Positions 11,254 through 21,930 of a stretch of 64,000 bases of DNA are shown here, in pieces. The stretch is taken from positions 2,157,655 to 2,221,654 of the forward strand of contig NC_049990.1 of NCBI RefSeq assembly GCF_000003815.2. The letters are read 5' to 3'. Source of the DNA: Branchiostoma floridae. Its lineage: Eukaryota > Chordata > Leptocardii > Amphioxiformes > Branchiostomatidae. The notes under the pieces are model-generated. The model searched no databases, had not been told where the DNA came from, and was given only the letters and a program-made list of their open reading frames with translations. A program made the position numbers and the translations under genes. Numbering within the stretch: position 1 is the first letter of the stretch; each line of letters opens with the position of its first letter.

Positions 11254-12340
11254 TTCCAGGTAAAAACAGAGCTTGCTTCTATTTTTCAGAAAATGACAAT
11301 AATCACACCTTCCATTCAGAAAATTTTCATCATGACTGAAAATTGTTGAATGACTTCATGTAATGTCATTAACAATTTTCAGTACGATAACTAGGTGTAA
11401 GTTTAAAAAAGTATAAGCTCCTTGTGATGTGGGTACATTTATTATTGCAGTGAACTTTTTTTATTCAAGTAGGGCATACGATTTAATAATTATCAAGCAG
11501 GTGCAGGTACTGTAGGAGCGTTTGTTTTCTTCAAGCTGTAAAACTGTTAAACTGTTTTACTTTGTATGCAATCAGCCATCGAGTCTATTCTTATTTTAGT
11601 TTAACAACTTCCTGCCAGACCCGGAAGATACGATTGAACCTTGTTCGAGGATTTATTTTCGTCTGTCTGGTCAGTCTGTTCATACCCTGGCGCTGAGAGT
11701 GTTTTATTGGGCTGAAACTCTGGCAGTTTAAAGTTACTTACAATTTAAATGTTCAAAGTTTATGTCAAACAACAACAGCACTAGGAAATGTGGCCACTAT
11801 AGACAGGTGGTCACTATAGAGAAAATGCTGATCTATTGACTAGGAGCCATACGTTACACATGATTTCAGTACACTGATCATTAATCATATAAACATTGCA
11901 CAGGTAAGCCAATTGTTTAGATGTACAATTAAGTTCAAATAATTCTGAAGAGAAATATTGATGAGAAAATAATCATTCTCGCCACTGTCTAACTTATAAT
12001 TACGTATCAAAACTAAACGCAGATTTTCTAACTAACGCACCTTTCGCCGACTTCATCAAAGGACCGCCGGCTATCAATCAAACACGGCTGTTGATTAGAC
12101 TTAGAGTTTCAAACAGTCATGTGCTGTGTGCCAGTTGACAGCGAACTTCATGCTACGTGATGTTTTACATTGCTTGGACCTTCTTTCCTACAGTGGTGCT
12201 TCTACAAAATAATTAGACTGTAACACTGAGTCCGACATGTTTTATAGAATAGAATTTGACGCAGAACAGCGTTTTTTGCTGGGTATTTTTCTTGAAACAT
12301 GTCCGTGGGAATATCAGCGAGGCGGCGACGTAGGGATATC

Positions 12341-13720
12341 AGACCGTCAACAAAAGTCGCACGGCGGCTAACGGCGCAGTGAAGATACTAGCGCTATAAA
12401 TAAGCGCTTCAACTAAGGATGGCAACCCGTACAATATTTTTGTATACTATTGAGCTAAGTAAAGTTTGTTGTTAATGAGGTTTTAGTTGTCTTTGAAGCT
12501 TTGACCCGAAATATTTTAAAGTCAAACTGCTGAAGAGAAGTAAGTGACTGCTACGATTATCGTAGATATGGCCCTAAAAAAACTGATAAAAGAAGCCTTC
12601 TCAATAGTCTAAAATGCAAGAGCTTCCGGGGGGGCTTCGCCCACCTGGGTCCCCCCCACAGTGGCCCTGCCCCTGGACCCCGCCAAGGACATTCGGCGGC
12701 CCCCGGATCCCTGTCAGACTCTTTGAAAAAATCCCGGCGAGAAGTCTGTACGGCCTGAGTCTTCAAGTTAACGTATTGTGTGGTCCCGCTTATGAATATT
12801 AATTAGCCTTCGCTTTCCTCTTCGCTGATTGGCTGAACCATTAATTGAATTAACTCTTCCTGCCGGTTAGACGCAGGTGCAGATGTCGGCTCTGTGGGGT
12901 GAACGTCCGAAAGGTCATGGCATGGAGAACGAAAGAAAACCAATTTCCCCTAAAAAAAGTGCTGTAATTATGCCTTTTACAGTACTTTATGCCAAAAATT
13001 TTACTTGGATCATTTTACCAACTATCTTATGCCTATCTATACCAAATATTACTCATACCAGGGTACAGGGGTGCAAAATATACCGTTATAAGACCGTCAA
13101 CAACAGTCGCACGGAGTTAACAGCGCAGCGAAAATACCATCGCTAGCGTTTCAACTTCGGATAGCAAGTTATAAGTACTGTTGAACTCAGTAACGTTAAA
13201 GTTTGTTTTTAGTTGCCTTTGACGGTTTGACCTGAAATAGTGTTACGCTAAACTCCTGAAGAGAAGTTAAGTGACTGCTGCGATTATCATAGATATGCCC
13301 CTAAGAACTGATACAATATAAAGCCTTCTGAATAGTCTAAAATGCGAGAGCTTAGGCAGGCTTCGCTCCCCCTGGCGGGAACACTGCTATATACGGGATC
13401 ATGAGGCCCCGCTTATGAATATTAATTAGCCTTTGGCCTCCTCTTCCTGGATTGGCTAGGTCTTTGATTCAATTAACTCTCCGGCTGACGCGCACAGGTG
13501 TGGCTCTGTGCGGGGTCACGGAAGGTCACGTCAGGAGGCCAAAAGAAAACAAATTTCCCCTCAGAAAATTGCCAAAATTAATCATTTTAAAGTTGTTTAT
13601 GTCAAAAATTTGACTTGAATCTTGTTACCAAGTATCTAATGCCTATATATCTATACCAAATTTCAGGTCATTTAATTGTAATACCAGGGTACAGGAGCCC
13701 AAAGTGTCCTTTTTTGGTCA
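12341..13720. repeat. ~750-bp direct tandem duplication
   Basis: Sequence from 12341 (AGACCGTCAACAAAAGTCGC) recurs from 13091 (AGACCGTCAACAACAGTCGC) and stays alignable, including GCTTATGAATATTAATTAGC at about 12789 and 13410. The two copies have diverged by many substitutions and small indels, so the duplication is old. No gene is recognised inside. Confidence 0.7.
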
Positions 13721-14240
13721 AAAATTGGCCAAAAATCGCAAAAATAAGCATTTTGTTGCACTGTACACCAAAAGTGTTATTGAATTTATATGAACGGATT
13801 ATCAAGGCACATCTGTGTCAAATTTCAGCTCATTCGGTTGCAATACCAAGGTACAGGAGCCAAAAGTGTCCTTTTTTGGTCAAAAATTGGTCAAAAAATC
13901 GCAAAAATAAGCATTTTGTTGTACTGTACACCAAAAGTGTTATTGAATTTATATGGGGGCATTATCAAGGCACATCTCTGTCAAATTTCAGCTCATTTGG
14001 TTGTAATACCAGGGTACAGGGGCCAAAAGTGTCCTTTTTTGGTCAAAAATTGGTCAAAAAATCGCAAAAATAAGCATTTTGTTGTACTGTACACCAAAAG
14101 TGTTATTAAATTTATATGGGGGCATTATCAAGGCACATCTCTGTCAAATTTCAGCTCATTTGGTTGTAATACCAGGGTACAGGGGCCAAAATATACAGTT
14201 TTGGTCTAAAATTGACCAAAAAATCTCAATAAAATCATTT
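13661..14240. repeat. ~163-bp tandem repeat, about four copies
   Basis: The phrase TTTCAGCTCATT or TTTCAGGTCATT recurs at 13661, 13823, 13986 and 14149, giving a period of 162-163 bp. Units contain AATACCAGGGTACAGG and AATAAGCATTTTGTTG. The middle copies are nearly identical. Predicted ORFs across it are repeat artefacts. Confidence 0.85.
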
Positions 14241-14365
14241 TAGAGGCAGATATGAAAAAACTGAGAAAAAAGCATCAAGGTATTGGCCCATTCTACCCCT
14301 GTGCCAAATTTCAGGTCATTCGGTCCAGGAACGGCGGAGATGAATCACTTTGAAGATTTGACAGG

Positions 14366-14432
14366 AGAAGAAGAAGAAGAAGAAACATGACGAATACAAT
14401 ATATTTCACCATACTATGTATGGCTGAAATAT
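14366..14432. repeat. GAA microsatellite followed by a hairpin palindrome
   Basis: A short GAA run at 14366-14385 is followed by ATATTTCACCATA ... TATGGCTGAAATAT (14401-14432), an inverted repeat with one bulge. This arrangement resembles the 3' terminus of a repeat family that also includes the 163-bp array before it. The assignment is inferred. Confidence 0.5.
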
Positions 14433-14442
14433 AACTACCAAA

Positions 14443-14925
14443 ATGCCAAGACAACCAAAATTCTCGGGATATGCACATCTAACGACAGCGATGGCTAGTA
14501 CAAATCGTGCTCCCACTGTGACAATGGGCTTTGACAAAATCGGAAACCATTGCATCCGATTCGAGCCGTGGAAAAACATTCTTATCTACGCCCTCTCCCT
14601 CAACCAAACCTCGCCCCGTTTGTTGCCGACGGAGTAACATGGCGAAAGAAGACCAACGACGCTGTAAATCGTGGCTGGGCGGCGGCGTCTCTCGCGACCA
14701 TTGGAGTTCAATTACTGACGTGGACTGAGATGTATGAGGAGTAATCAATTCATGTTTTCCTTCTCATCCAAAGCAGTAATCAAAAAAAGCGGTAATCAAA
14801 AAAGCAGTTACGCAAGCAACTGGATAAGATTTGGGAAACGGTCAGACGTTTCGGCGAGCGATTACTATATTTCGTCAGTGACGCAACTTTCGCTACGAGT
14901 TGGACAACACCCAAAGAAACACCAT
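14443..14925. other. No gene recognised
   Basis: Short overlapping ORFs on both strands, none with a recognisable domain. The sequence may be the degraded 5' part of the elements that follow. Confidence 0.35.
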
Positions 14926-14927
14926 GG

Positions 14928-15215
14928 AGAAGACGGCTGCAAACTAGAAGACCAAAGCCACAAAGACTCTGTCCAATGTAGAGACCAAAGCCCATTGAAT
15001 AGGGAGACCAAGAAAGTAATATAGAACGAGTGTACATTTTCCTGGGCGAGGAACAGCATTCGCTGAGAGTTGTTGAACACCCCGTGGAACACAAAGGGTA
15101 CGACGGCTGCGACACAGCAGACCAAAGTCGCGACAAAGACTGACCCAAGGGGAAGATGGCTGCGAAACAGCAGAACAAAGCCGCGAAGAATACGGTCAAA
15201 GGGGAGGACGGAAAC
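14928..15215 (+). pseudogene. Decayed lysine/alanine-rich peptide repeats
   Basis: Three related stretches read KTAANxKTKATKTLS, TTAATQQTKVATKTD and KMAAKQQNKAAKNTVKG, with stops and frameshifts between them. A related block occurs at 18140-18250. The basic, low-complexity character resembles a histone H1-like or nucleolar tail, but no family can be claimed. Confidence 0.4.
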
Positions 15216-15347
15216 CACAGCAGTAATCGCATGTATGTTTCAATGTGTAGAAAACAGGATGGTGCATTTCAAGTCATGCTATCTAGGTTAAACTGAAATA
15301 AAACAACAGGTACATCTCCATGCACAAATTACAAGCACAGTTGAAGG

Positions 15348-15492
15348 GAAACGCTAGAAAAGCAGTTGAGGAAAGCCAGACAGGAATTAAAAACAATACA
15401 AAAGAACTTTGCAACACTACAGGAAAACATTTCGAACATGGCAGTTTGTGGTAATGAAGATGATCTTCGTATCATTTTCCATACTTACAGAG
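15348..15492 (+). pseudogene. Coiled-coil fragment, probably part of a P-element-like transposase
   Basis: The open frame begins ETLEKQLRKARQELKTIQKN, a heptad-like coiled coil, and ends at a good donor (CAGAG/GTACGAAAG at 15493). The P-element-type transposase block at 16116 follows in the order expected for THAP9/P-element proteins (coiled coil before the RWHP block). Stops upstream show that it is broken. Confidence 0.4.
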
Positions 15493-16115
15493 GTACGAAA
15501 GGCCTTGATGATAATCACACTGACTCACGTGTAGGTAGAAGAATTGTAATTGTGGTGTAGTTTTCTCTGCAGTGTCTGATCTTATTCAGCACATTAACAC
15601 TGATCATATACAGGGTCTCAGATTCACCTGTAATTCCTACTCAAAGTAAGTATACCTGCCTCTGGGTTAACTGCACACACAAACCTTTTAGCAATGTACA
15701 ACACACCTTAAGGCCACACCAATTTAATTTCTTGGTTCACGGATTCGCTCGCTCCTATTTTTTGGAAAAAAAATAAAAATTACCACTCAGCAAATTTTCA
15801 CCATTAATGAAACCATTCACCAACTTTCTGGTGTAGCAAATTGTCCTTTGTATTATAAGCTCCTTAAAGTGTGGGTACAGGTGCTGTTACTGTACAATAA
15901 TAGTGTTTTTGTACTTTTTTTCAAGCTGAAAACTTTTTTCTTTATGTTTTGGATTAGCCGTTACCTTTACCCCAACCATTTTACTATTTTTATTTTTATT
16001 TCGCCCTCTCGCTCCATATTTTTTATGCAAAAAATCCGTAAACCAAGAAATTAAATTGGTGTGGCCTAAGAACCAGACAACATAACACACAGGATTAGAA
16101 ACCGACACAATCATC

Positions 16116-16346
16116 ATGGTTTTGTTAGTTGACAAAGCTAAAGCTGTAACAACACCTAAGAGGCGGATGAGATGGCATCCTCATATAATAAGATGGTGTT
16201 TACTACCCTTTCATTCCAACACAAAATATGATACTTGGTCTAATTCAGGTTTCCTTAGACGCCCCTCTGGGCACACTCTTAGAGACTATGAGTACTTCAT
16301 GTGCTCAGAGAGGTTGGCAAATCTCATTAACAAGGAGAATGAATGA
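16116..16346 (+). pseudogene. P-element/THAP9-like transposase, N-terminal block (relic)
   Basis: Translation contains RRMRWHPHIIRWCLLPFHS, then SGFLRRPSGHTLRDYEYFM. The pattern RWHPxxIRWC ... SGxxxxPSxxTLRDY is the conserved start of the transposase region in P-element-like (THAP9-type) proteins. A TGA ends the frame at 16344-16346. Downstream catalytic parts are fragmentary (17246-18110) and separated by an unrelated retrotransposon piece. Family assignment is by motif memory and would need a profile search. Confidence 0.6.
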
Positions 16347-16862
16347 CACGTCGAAGGTAATTACACAGTTTGAAAGCAATGGTAAGATTGGGCTGTTAGC
16401 TGTTGTTGAGGAAGGGCTTGTGGAGAATATAATCACACAAGAGTTGGTAGGATCTACAAGATCTCGATATCAACAAGCCAGGAAAGACTGAAACCTCTCG
16501 TTGCTCTCAGAACGCAGGCGTGAACTGTGTCTTATGTCCGGGGTTCACCTGAAAACCCACATGCCGTCAATACTGCCGCCAAAAGGGTCGTACTGCCACG
16601 ACAAAAGTACACGAAACAATGGCTAATATCGTCCTGTCCAAATGTAGGAATGACCGATTAAAGACCTCTCCCATACGTTACATGACAAAGTGTGCCTCTT
16701 AAATGCTTAGTCAATTTTGAAAGCTGAACCCCTTTGTTGGTGTATATTTCATACAGGATTTCCGTTGTGCTACACACTAATGTTAATATTTTATCAATTG
16801 TATAGAAACTTCGAGAGTTTATCACGCTTGTTTATTGATAAATAATAATGGTGATAAATAGG

Positions 16863-17205
16863 GAAGACATGGAGGAGTTGTCACAATTCACTTATCTTGG
16901 TAGTACAGCACACAAAGAAAACAACATCAGTATTGTAGTACTGCACACACAGATAACATAAGTATTGAAATCACAAACAGAATTGGGCTTGGGTCAGCTG
17001 TATTTATAAAACTGAAAGGGATCTGGAAAGACAAACGCACCACAGCACTTGCAACAAAAATCCTATCTACAATGCCTGTGTGATTGCGACAGTTATGTAT
17101 GGTGCTGAAACCTGGCAGCTGGCTTATAAACAGGAAAAAGAGATGGGATGCACCTGGGTGGTGCAACGAACAATCGTGGAGATCAATGACGACCCGCCTA
17201 AGTGA
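16863..17205 (+). pseudogene. Non-LTR retrotransposon RT thumb fragment
   Basis: Translation in successive frames gives FTYLGSTAHKENN, then ITNRIGLGSAVFIKLKGIWK, then VMYGAETWQLAYKQEKEMG. The FTYLGS ... RI..A..F..L..IWK ... YGAETW series is diagnostic of the region after the RT domain in many non-LTR elements. A frameshift and an in-frame TGA show that it is dead. It interrupts the P-element-like relic. Confidence 0.7.
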
Positions 17206-17245
17206 ACATTGGCTGACATGCGTCGAGGATGATGATGAAATCTAT

Positions 17246-17501
17246 GACAAGGCTGCAGATCAATGGAGTGTTTCGGACTGGTGTTAGTTTAGGTTTTCAT
17301 ATTGTAGTTGCTGTATGCGATGGTGCCAAAGCCTATAGAACATTTATCAGGATGAATGTCGGCAGTAATCAAGGCCATATGTGTCACAATCCATTTAGTT
17401 CTGGATCCCTTCTCTTCTTATCAGATTCCCCTCACTTCATTAAGAAGCTTCCACATAACATGTACAGTGGTGACCTTGATAATCTTTTCCCCTTCCATTA
17501 A
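17246..17501 (+). pseudogene. P-element-like transposase fragment, copy 1
   Basis: The frame reads HIVVAVCDGAKAYRTFIRMN, then HNPFSSGSLLFLSDSPHFIK. The CDGA ... F.RM ... NPF ... FLSD.PH.IK series matches the catalytic-region signature of P-element-like transposases, where CDGA and SDPPH-type motifs occur. The frame ends near 17501. A second, more decayed copy follows at 17840. Confidence 0.55.
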
Positions 17502-17839
17502 TAAAACGTCCCATTCGAATTCACACATCCGTCAATACTGTCATACTGTCAAGTTCTGTCATACATCCGTGGTCATCAGAGAGAATAGCGCATCTGTTGC
17601 AGACATGGAATCGTTTTCGAAAGTGTATTGATGGGCTAGCACCAACCTCTCATCCACCTTCTCTCACAACCACAACGTACACAATTACCAAACCAGACAT
17701 CTCTACTATACATACCCTTTTTCAAGACTACAACAGAACAACGTACATTTGCCTACAGTAAACAAGTTCCAAACCTGCAGTTATTCAAATCAGCTCTGAA
17801 ACTCCATACACATGCTCAGTAGTGACCTCTGACCTCCTG

Positions 17840-18110
17840 GCTGCAGATCAATGGATTGTTTCGGATTGGTGTCAGTTTACTGACTGATGTACGTGTCCAT
17901 ATTCTAGTTGCTGTATGCGACGGTGCGTCACCAACAGAACATTTATCAGGATGAAAGTCGTCTGTAATGAAGGCCATATGTGTCACAATCTATTTAGTTC
18001 TGGTACCCCTTTGTTCTAATCAGGTCCTCTCACTTAGACGCTATGAAATAACATGTACAGTAGTGACCATGATAATCTTTTCCCCTTCCATTAATAAAAC
18101 AATTTGTCAA
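17840..18110 (+). pseudogene. P-element-like transposase fragment, copy 2
   Basis: DNA matches 17246-17510 from CTGCAGATCAATGGA through CTTTTCCCCTTCCATTAATA. The protein series VAVCDGASPTEHLS is followed by a stop. The direct duplication encloses about 330 bp that include a thymine-poor stretch resembling an RT tail. Confidence 0.55.
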
Positions 18111-18139
18111 AATAATGGATAATAAAACGGTTGGCCGTC

Positions 18140-18270
18140 AGTTGAACGTCTGCAAAAGGGCAGACCAAAGCCGCGATGACGACACTGCCAAAAGAGAAGA
18201 CGAAGACAATAGTCGCAAAGAAGACTCTACCCAAGGAGAAGACATGAAGACTCCGTATGCTGACAGCAGC
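18140..18270 (+). pseudogene. Second lysine-rich decayed repeat block
   Basis: One frame reads QTKAAMTTLPKEKTKTIVAK, followed by KTLPKEKT and TGA. It is related to the blocks at 14928-15215, placing lysine-rich repeats on both sides of the P-element-like relic. Confidence 0.35.
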
Positions 18271-18756
18271 TAAGAAAACTAAGCTTTGGCAGTACCTGCG
18301 AGTGTCCAGAGCCTCACACTGGAGAACTCACCTCACCTCATACTGAATGAATAGCTGCCCCCAAAATACAAGCACATCCGAGAGAGCATAAGGAAGGTAA
18401 GGCCAGAATTCTATAAGACTGTTGATAAGCTACAGAGCTGCTATCATATGTCATTTCCATATCGAGAGAGAAGGCCCGTATCCATTTGCCAACAGAGTGT
18501 AGTACACCCTATGACGTCTACAAATGATACATGTTACTGTTACCTAAAGACTTTTAGGGTATAGTCAGTAATACTTTCCTATAGTAAGCAAGAATGGTGG
18601 TTTATTTGTATGTGATGCCTACTGTGACATTTATTACACAATTCAGGAAGGCTCATCTATTTCCTGTATACGTACATTTGCTTTTTTTTTGTAAAAGAAA
18701 TAAACTTTCTTCCCTGGGCTGTAATCATCCATACTGTCAGTCTTCATCAGTTCCTG

Positions 18757-18919
18757 AAGGACAACTGTGAACACGCCTGTCACCACAGCGTGAGACGTGA
18801 CCACCGCATCCAGCGAGAAGGCGGTCGTCAGAGGGTCGTTGTCCATTTCAACCGGCTGAAACCTTGCCAGACGCAGCCTGACGAAGGGAAAAACGACGGA
18901 AGAGTGGTGTGTGTGTGTA

Positions 18920-19006
<87 letters not shown>

Positions 19007-19107
19007 TAGACCCGGAGGAGTTAGAGCCCCAGGATTGGTTGCAGTGCGACGTGTGGAGAAGGCTAACTCCGGAGCAGGCCGCAACCGTGAGCTCGGAAGA
19101 AGAGTGA
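18757..19107 (+). pseudogene. Ty3/gypsy integrase C-terminal end with in-frame GT microsatellite
   Basis: The frame contains DHRIQREGG and GRQRVVVHFNRLKPC, the conserved end of gypsy integrases just before the pol stop. It is followed by a (GT)n run translating as alternating Cys-Val, and then DPEELEPQDWLQCDVWRRLT before TGA. The upstream integrase core is missing. The microsatellite (about 18906-19004) splits the tail while leaving the frame open. Confidence 0.65.
18906..19004. repeat. (GT)n microsatellite
   Basis: About 50 GT units with a few interruptions near the left edge. It generates spurious ORFs on both strands. Confidence 0.95.
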
Positions 19108-19354
19108 TACTGATATATGCATAATGACCCGCGTCAGAATCCGATAAAATCTGTGGACCGGATTTTGTACCAAATAGAAAATTAACAGATTATCCTGGCA
19201 GATGTCACATGATTTGGCGCTTACTGGCCCAACAAAATGACAGGAGCGAAGTAAAGGAGAGTTGAATGTCATTTTTACCAAGTTTCTACAGTCAAACTTG
19301 GTCTATGTGTTATTTACTTGAATATAGGATTTGTAAACGCCAGATGGACAGACT

Positions 19355-19495
19355 GCCTGTGACTGCGGAAAGGAGCAGACTATGAAACACCTTCTTGTCT
19401 GCCCCCTCCTGCCCGAACCATGCACCAAAGAAGATCTGGAAGCTCTGACCCCCGGAGGAAGGGAGTGTGTGGATTTCTGGACAAGGAAAGTGTAG
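19355..19495 (+). pseudogene. Non-LTR retrotransposon ORF2 C-terminus (zinc-knuckle-like end)
   Basis: The frame reads ACDCGKEQTMKHLLVCPLLP, then EDLEALTPGGRECVDFW, then a TAG. The CxCG-EQTMxHLLxCP pattern is the cysteine-rich end of RT proteins in several non-LTR clades. A GAAGAAGAAG tail follows at 19505, consistent with a 3' terminus. Confidence 0.7.
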
Positions 19496-19749
19496 TGATG
19501 ACATGAAGAAGAAGAAGACTCCATAAAATAATCGTTTTGTAGCGAAATGGAGCATTGTTTCGAGTTCAAAATGTTCACAATTAGGTTCAGATTCATGTCC
19601 GGACCTGTTCAGAGACATGCGTGCAAACCCAAGGGGAAACCAGAGCCAGGTTGGCAGTGACATCAGACAGACCAGCACCAGCAGGGATAATGGCGGCCGG
19701 TCTAACAAGTCAGACCTCCACTAGCGTTTAATGTACCAATAATCGAAGG

Positions 19750-20010
19750 ACACTAAACATCAAACAGTTAAAAAGACGCAAACTGCATGTAATTACCCGA
19801 CACAACAACCTGGCCAAGACGATCCTACAGGGCATGGAAGAAGGAGGGCGCCGTCGTGGACGACAACGGAAAGCTTGGCAGGATAACATCACTGACTGGA
19901 CGTCCCTCAGCCTACAGGAAATGCTAACCCTGGCTAGGGAAAGACGACCCTGGAGACAAATCTCCATCTTCATGGCTACCTGCCGTGTAGTGAGAATCTT
20001 ATTTGGATAG
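19750..20010 (+). pseudogene. Second non-LTR RT C-terminus
   Basis: The frame reads RHNNLAKTILQGMEEGGRRR and then RKAWQDNITDWTSLSLQEML, ending at a TAG at 20008-20010. The GRRRGRQRKxWxDNIxxWT motif is common at the end of RT proteins of another non-LTR group. It is 5'-truncated. Confidence 0.7.
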
Positions 20011-20020
20011 TCGTATAGGT

Positions 20021-20246
20021 CGCATCTCAAAAACGAACATCTGTCTGCTCTTGGCTGGAAAGATATGGTCGCAAATTTAACCTTCTACAAACTTTATATA
20101 AGTCAATGTATAATCTGTTACCGGAGTACCTAAACGTATTTAGCAGAACACCAGAATCTCATAGTTATACTACAAGACATAGTTTGAACCAGTCTTTGCG
20201 AATGCCGAAAATTAAGATAGAACCTTTCACGATATCAAACCACTAA
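20021..20246 (+). pseudogene. Third non-LTR RT C-terminus
   Basis: The first frame reads HLSALGWKDM. After a frameshift, NLLQTLYKSMYNLLPEYLNV and then SHSYTTRHSLNQSLRMPKIK run to a TAA at 20244-20246. The LGW ... MYK.L..L.P.YL ... SYxTR..L pattern is a typical non-LTR RT tail. Confidence 0.6.
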
Positions 20247-20259
20247 TGCTTCAGAAATA

Positions 20260-20879
20260 CTTTTAACGTTGTTTCAATTTTATTGATATTTCCCCGGCTG
20301 TCTAAAACATTGGGAATATTTTGTGTGCAGATTTTTTTTGGAGTAGCGAGCAAAGAATGTGAAAGGTTTCAACGGGGTACCCGGTACCGTGAAAATTCAA
20401 ACCTCTGAAAAGGCAAATTTCCTGCATTTTTGAAAGGATTTCAAAGTAACAAATGGAGACTGTCAAAAACAGTGCTGTCAGGAGAGAAGGTGTATTAATC
20501 AGTCTTCTTGCGTTCGTGAGAACATGTGTACGTATGTGTGTATGAGGAGGTTCATCCAAACCCCCCTGCCTACAGGCATGCCCCCTCATGCGGTTTCAAA
20601 TCATGTGATCATGGTAATCTGTGAATGCCTGACTTGTATTATGTGGTGACGGCTCTCACAGTTCTGATAGTCCTTCCCAGCCAGACTGGAGACCCGCCTG
20701 TTTTCTCTTTAGCAATACATCAATGAGACCTGAAAGCCTTGAATAAAGGCATTATTATTTGGTGAAGGGACACGTGGAAGGGATGTGTTTGTGGAACTCT
20801 AGTTCTCTGAGTTATACAGATAGACCTTTGTAAAAGCCCAGTTTTGTGATTTTTATAAGCTATTTTTTCTCCGTTACAG
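20260..20879. other. No gene recognised
   Basis: Mixed-composition sequence with no credible ORF and no obvious repeats. Confidence 0.35.
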
Positions 20880-21353
20880 CCAGTGCTGAGAAAACTACAC
20901 AACCTATTATAACAATTGTTAAACAGACCAGGTATGTACACTGTTCCACCCCTGTGCCTGTATGTACAGTTATGAATACATTATCCCATAATAAACGGAG
21001 TTGTGCATTCACTGTTTCAGCTAGTTTGAAAGGTATTTTTTGCTTCAAATTCAAAATCTACACAGCAGATAATGGGCCCCAAAATGAACTTGTGTAAATA
21101 ATAATTTGAAGGATAAAGGAAAATACCTTCTACTTAGTACATATTGATATAATTATACATAATATACTTGCACATTGATATTGTAATACACATGTAGCAT
21201 GCAGCATAAGAAATTGACATAGATTTTGATGCATGAAGTGAACTTTCCCCAACAATACACAATGAGTAATTTTCCAATATTTGTCAACCTCAACAGACGA
21301 GTCTTCCGATGATGATGACGGAACAATGCTACTTTTTTCTGATGATGAAGAAG
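20880..21353 (+). other. Two exon-like segments with good splice signals
   Basis: 20880-20931 has a strong acceptor (TTTTTTCTCCGTTACAG) and donor (CAG/GTATGTAC). Its open frame reads ASAEKTTQPIITIVKQT. 21296-21353 follows CAACCTCAACAG and ends GAAG/GTGGGT; it encodes an acidic stretch ESSDDDDGTMLLFSDDEE. Their phases do not match each other directly, so another exon would be needed between them, or the gene is dead. Confidence 0.3.
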
Positions 21354-21778
21354 GTGGGTTGTCATGGCAACATGGGTGGGTATGGCCATATCCAGTACAT
21401 CAGAATTCTAGCAAGTACATCTCGAGGGTAACACTTGGAACCAAGCTATAATTCACGACCACTACACTAATGTTCAACTCGTGTAGTAGTACTTCGCTCT
21501 CATTTATGTGTAGAACAATTAAATGTCTGACCAAATATGAAGAATGATGATATGACACTTCAAACTGACCAAATTACATGTGGTATTAAAGAATTAAGTC
21601 CCCTCCTGAGTACCGTTAGAAATTGCATTTAAATATTACGTATATAACACTTTAAGCATCTTTACCGCTTATTTACGTGTGCGTAAAGATGACCATTAGG
21701 TGCTTATAGGCGCGGGTAGATCCGTATTTGCCGTTTTTTTTAAGTTGCCTTTCAGCAACCATCTACTGTTCATTTTCA

Positions 21779-21930
21779 GATCTGGAGGAAGAAGTGACTT
21801 TTCTACTGCTTATTCTCGCACGCTCCAGAACCACGTGGCCAAACATACTCGAGAGAAGCATGCATAAGTGTGTGAGGAGTGTGGATATAAGACATCGAGC
21901 TGTAGAATCATAGCCAAGCATAGAAAGGAA
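21779..21930 (+). pseudogene. Degenerate C2H2 zinc-finger fragment, type distinct from the main array
   Basis: In one frame: YSRTLQNHVAKHTREKHA, a stop, then VCEECGYKTSSCRIIAKHRK and EH. The HTREK linker, CxxCGYKTS and final H-x-x-x-x-H show a real finger ancestry, and the stop falls inside the linker. Its CEECGYKTS wording differs from the CEECSRQFS fingers of the array, so it comes from another C2H2 family. Confidence 0.6.

Noticed and set aside
13615-14209. ORFs of 139-152 codons with repeated PGYRSPKCPFLVKNW-type segments
   Set aside because: Explained by the 163-bp tandem repeat; no start context or homology.
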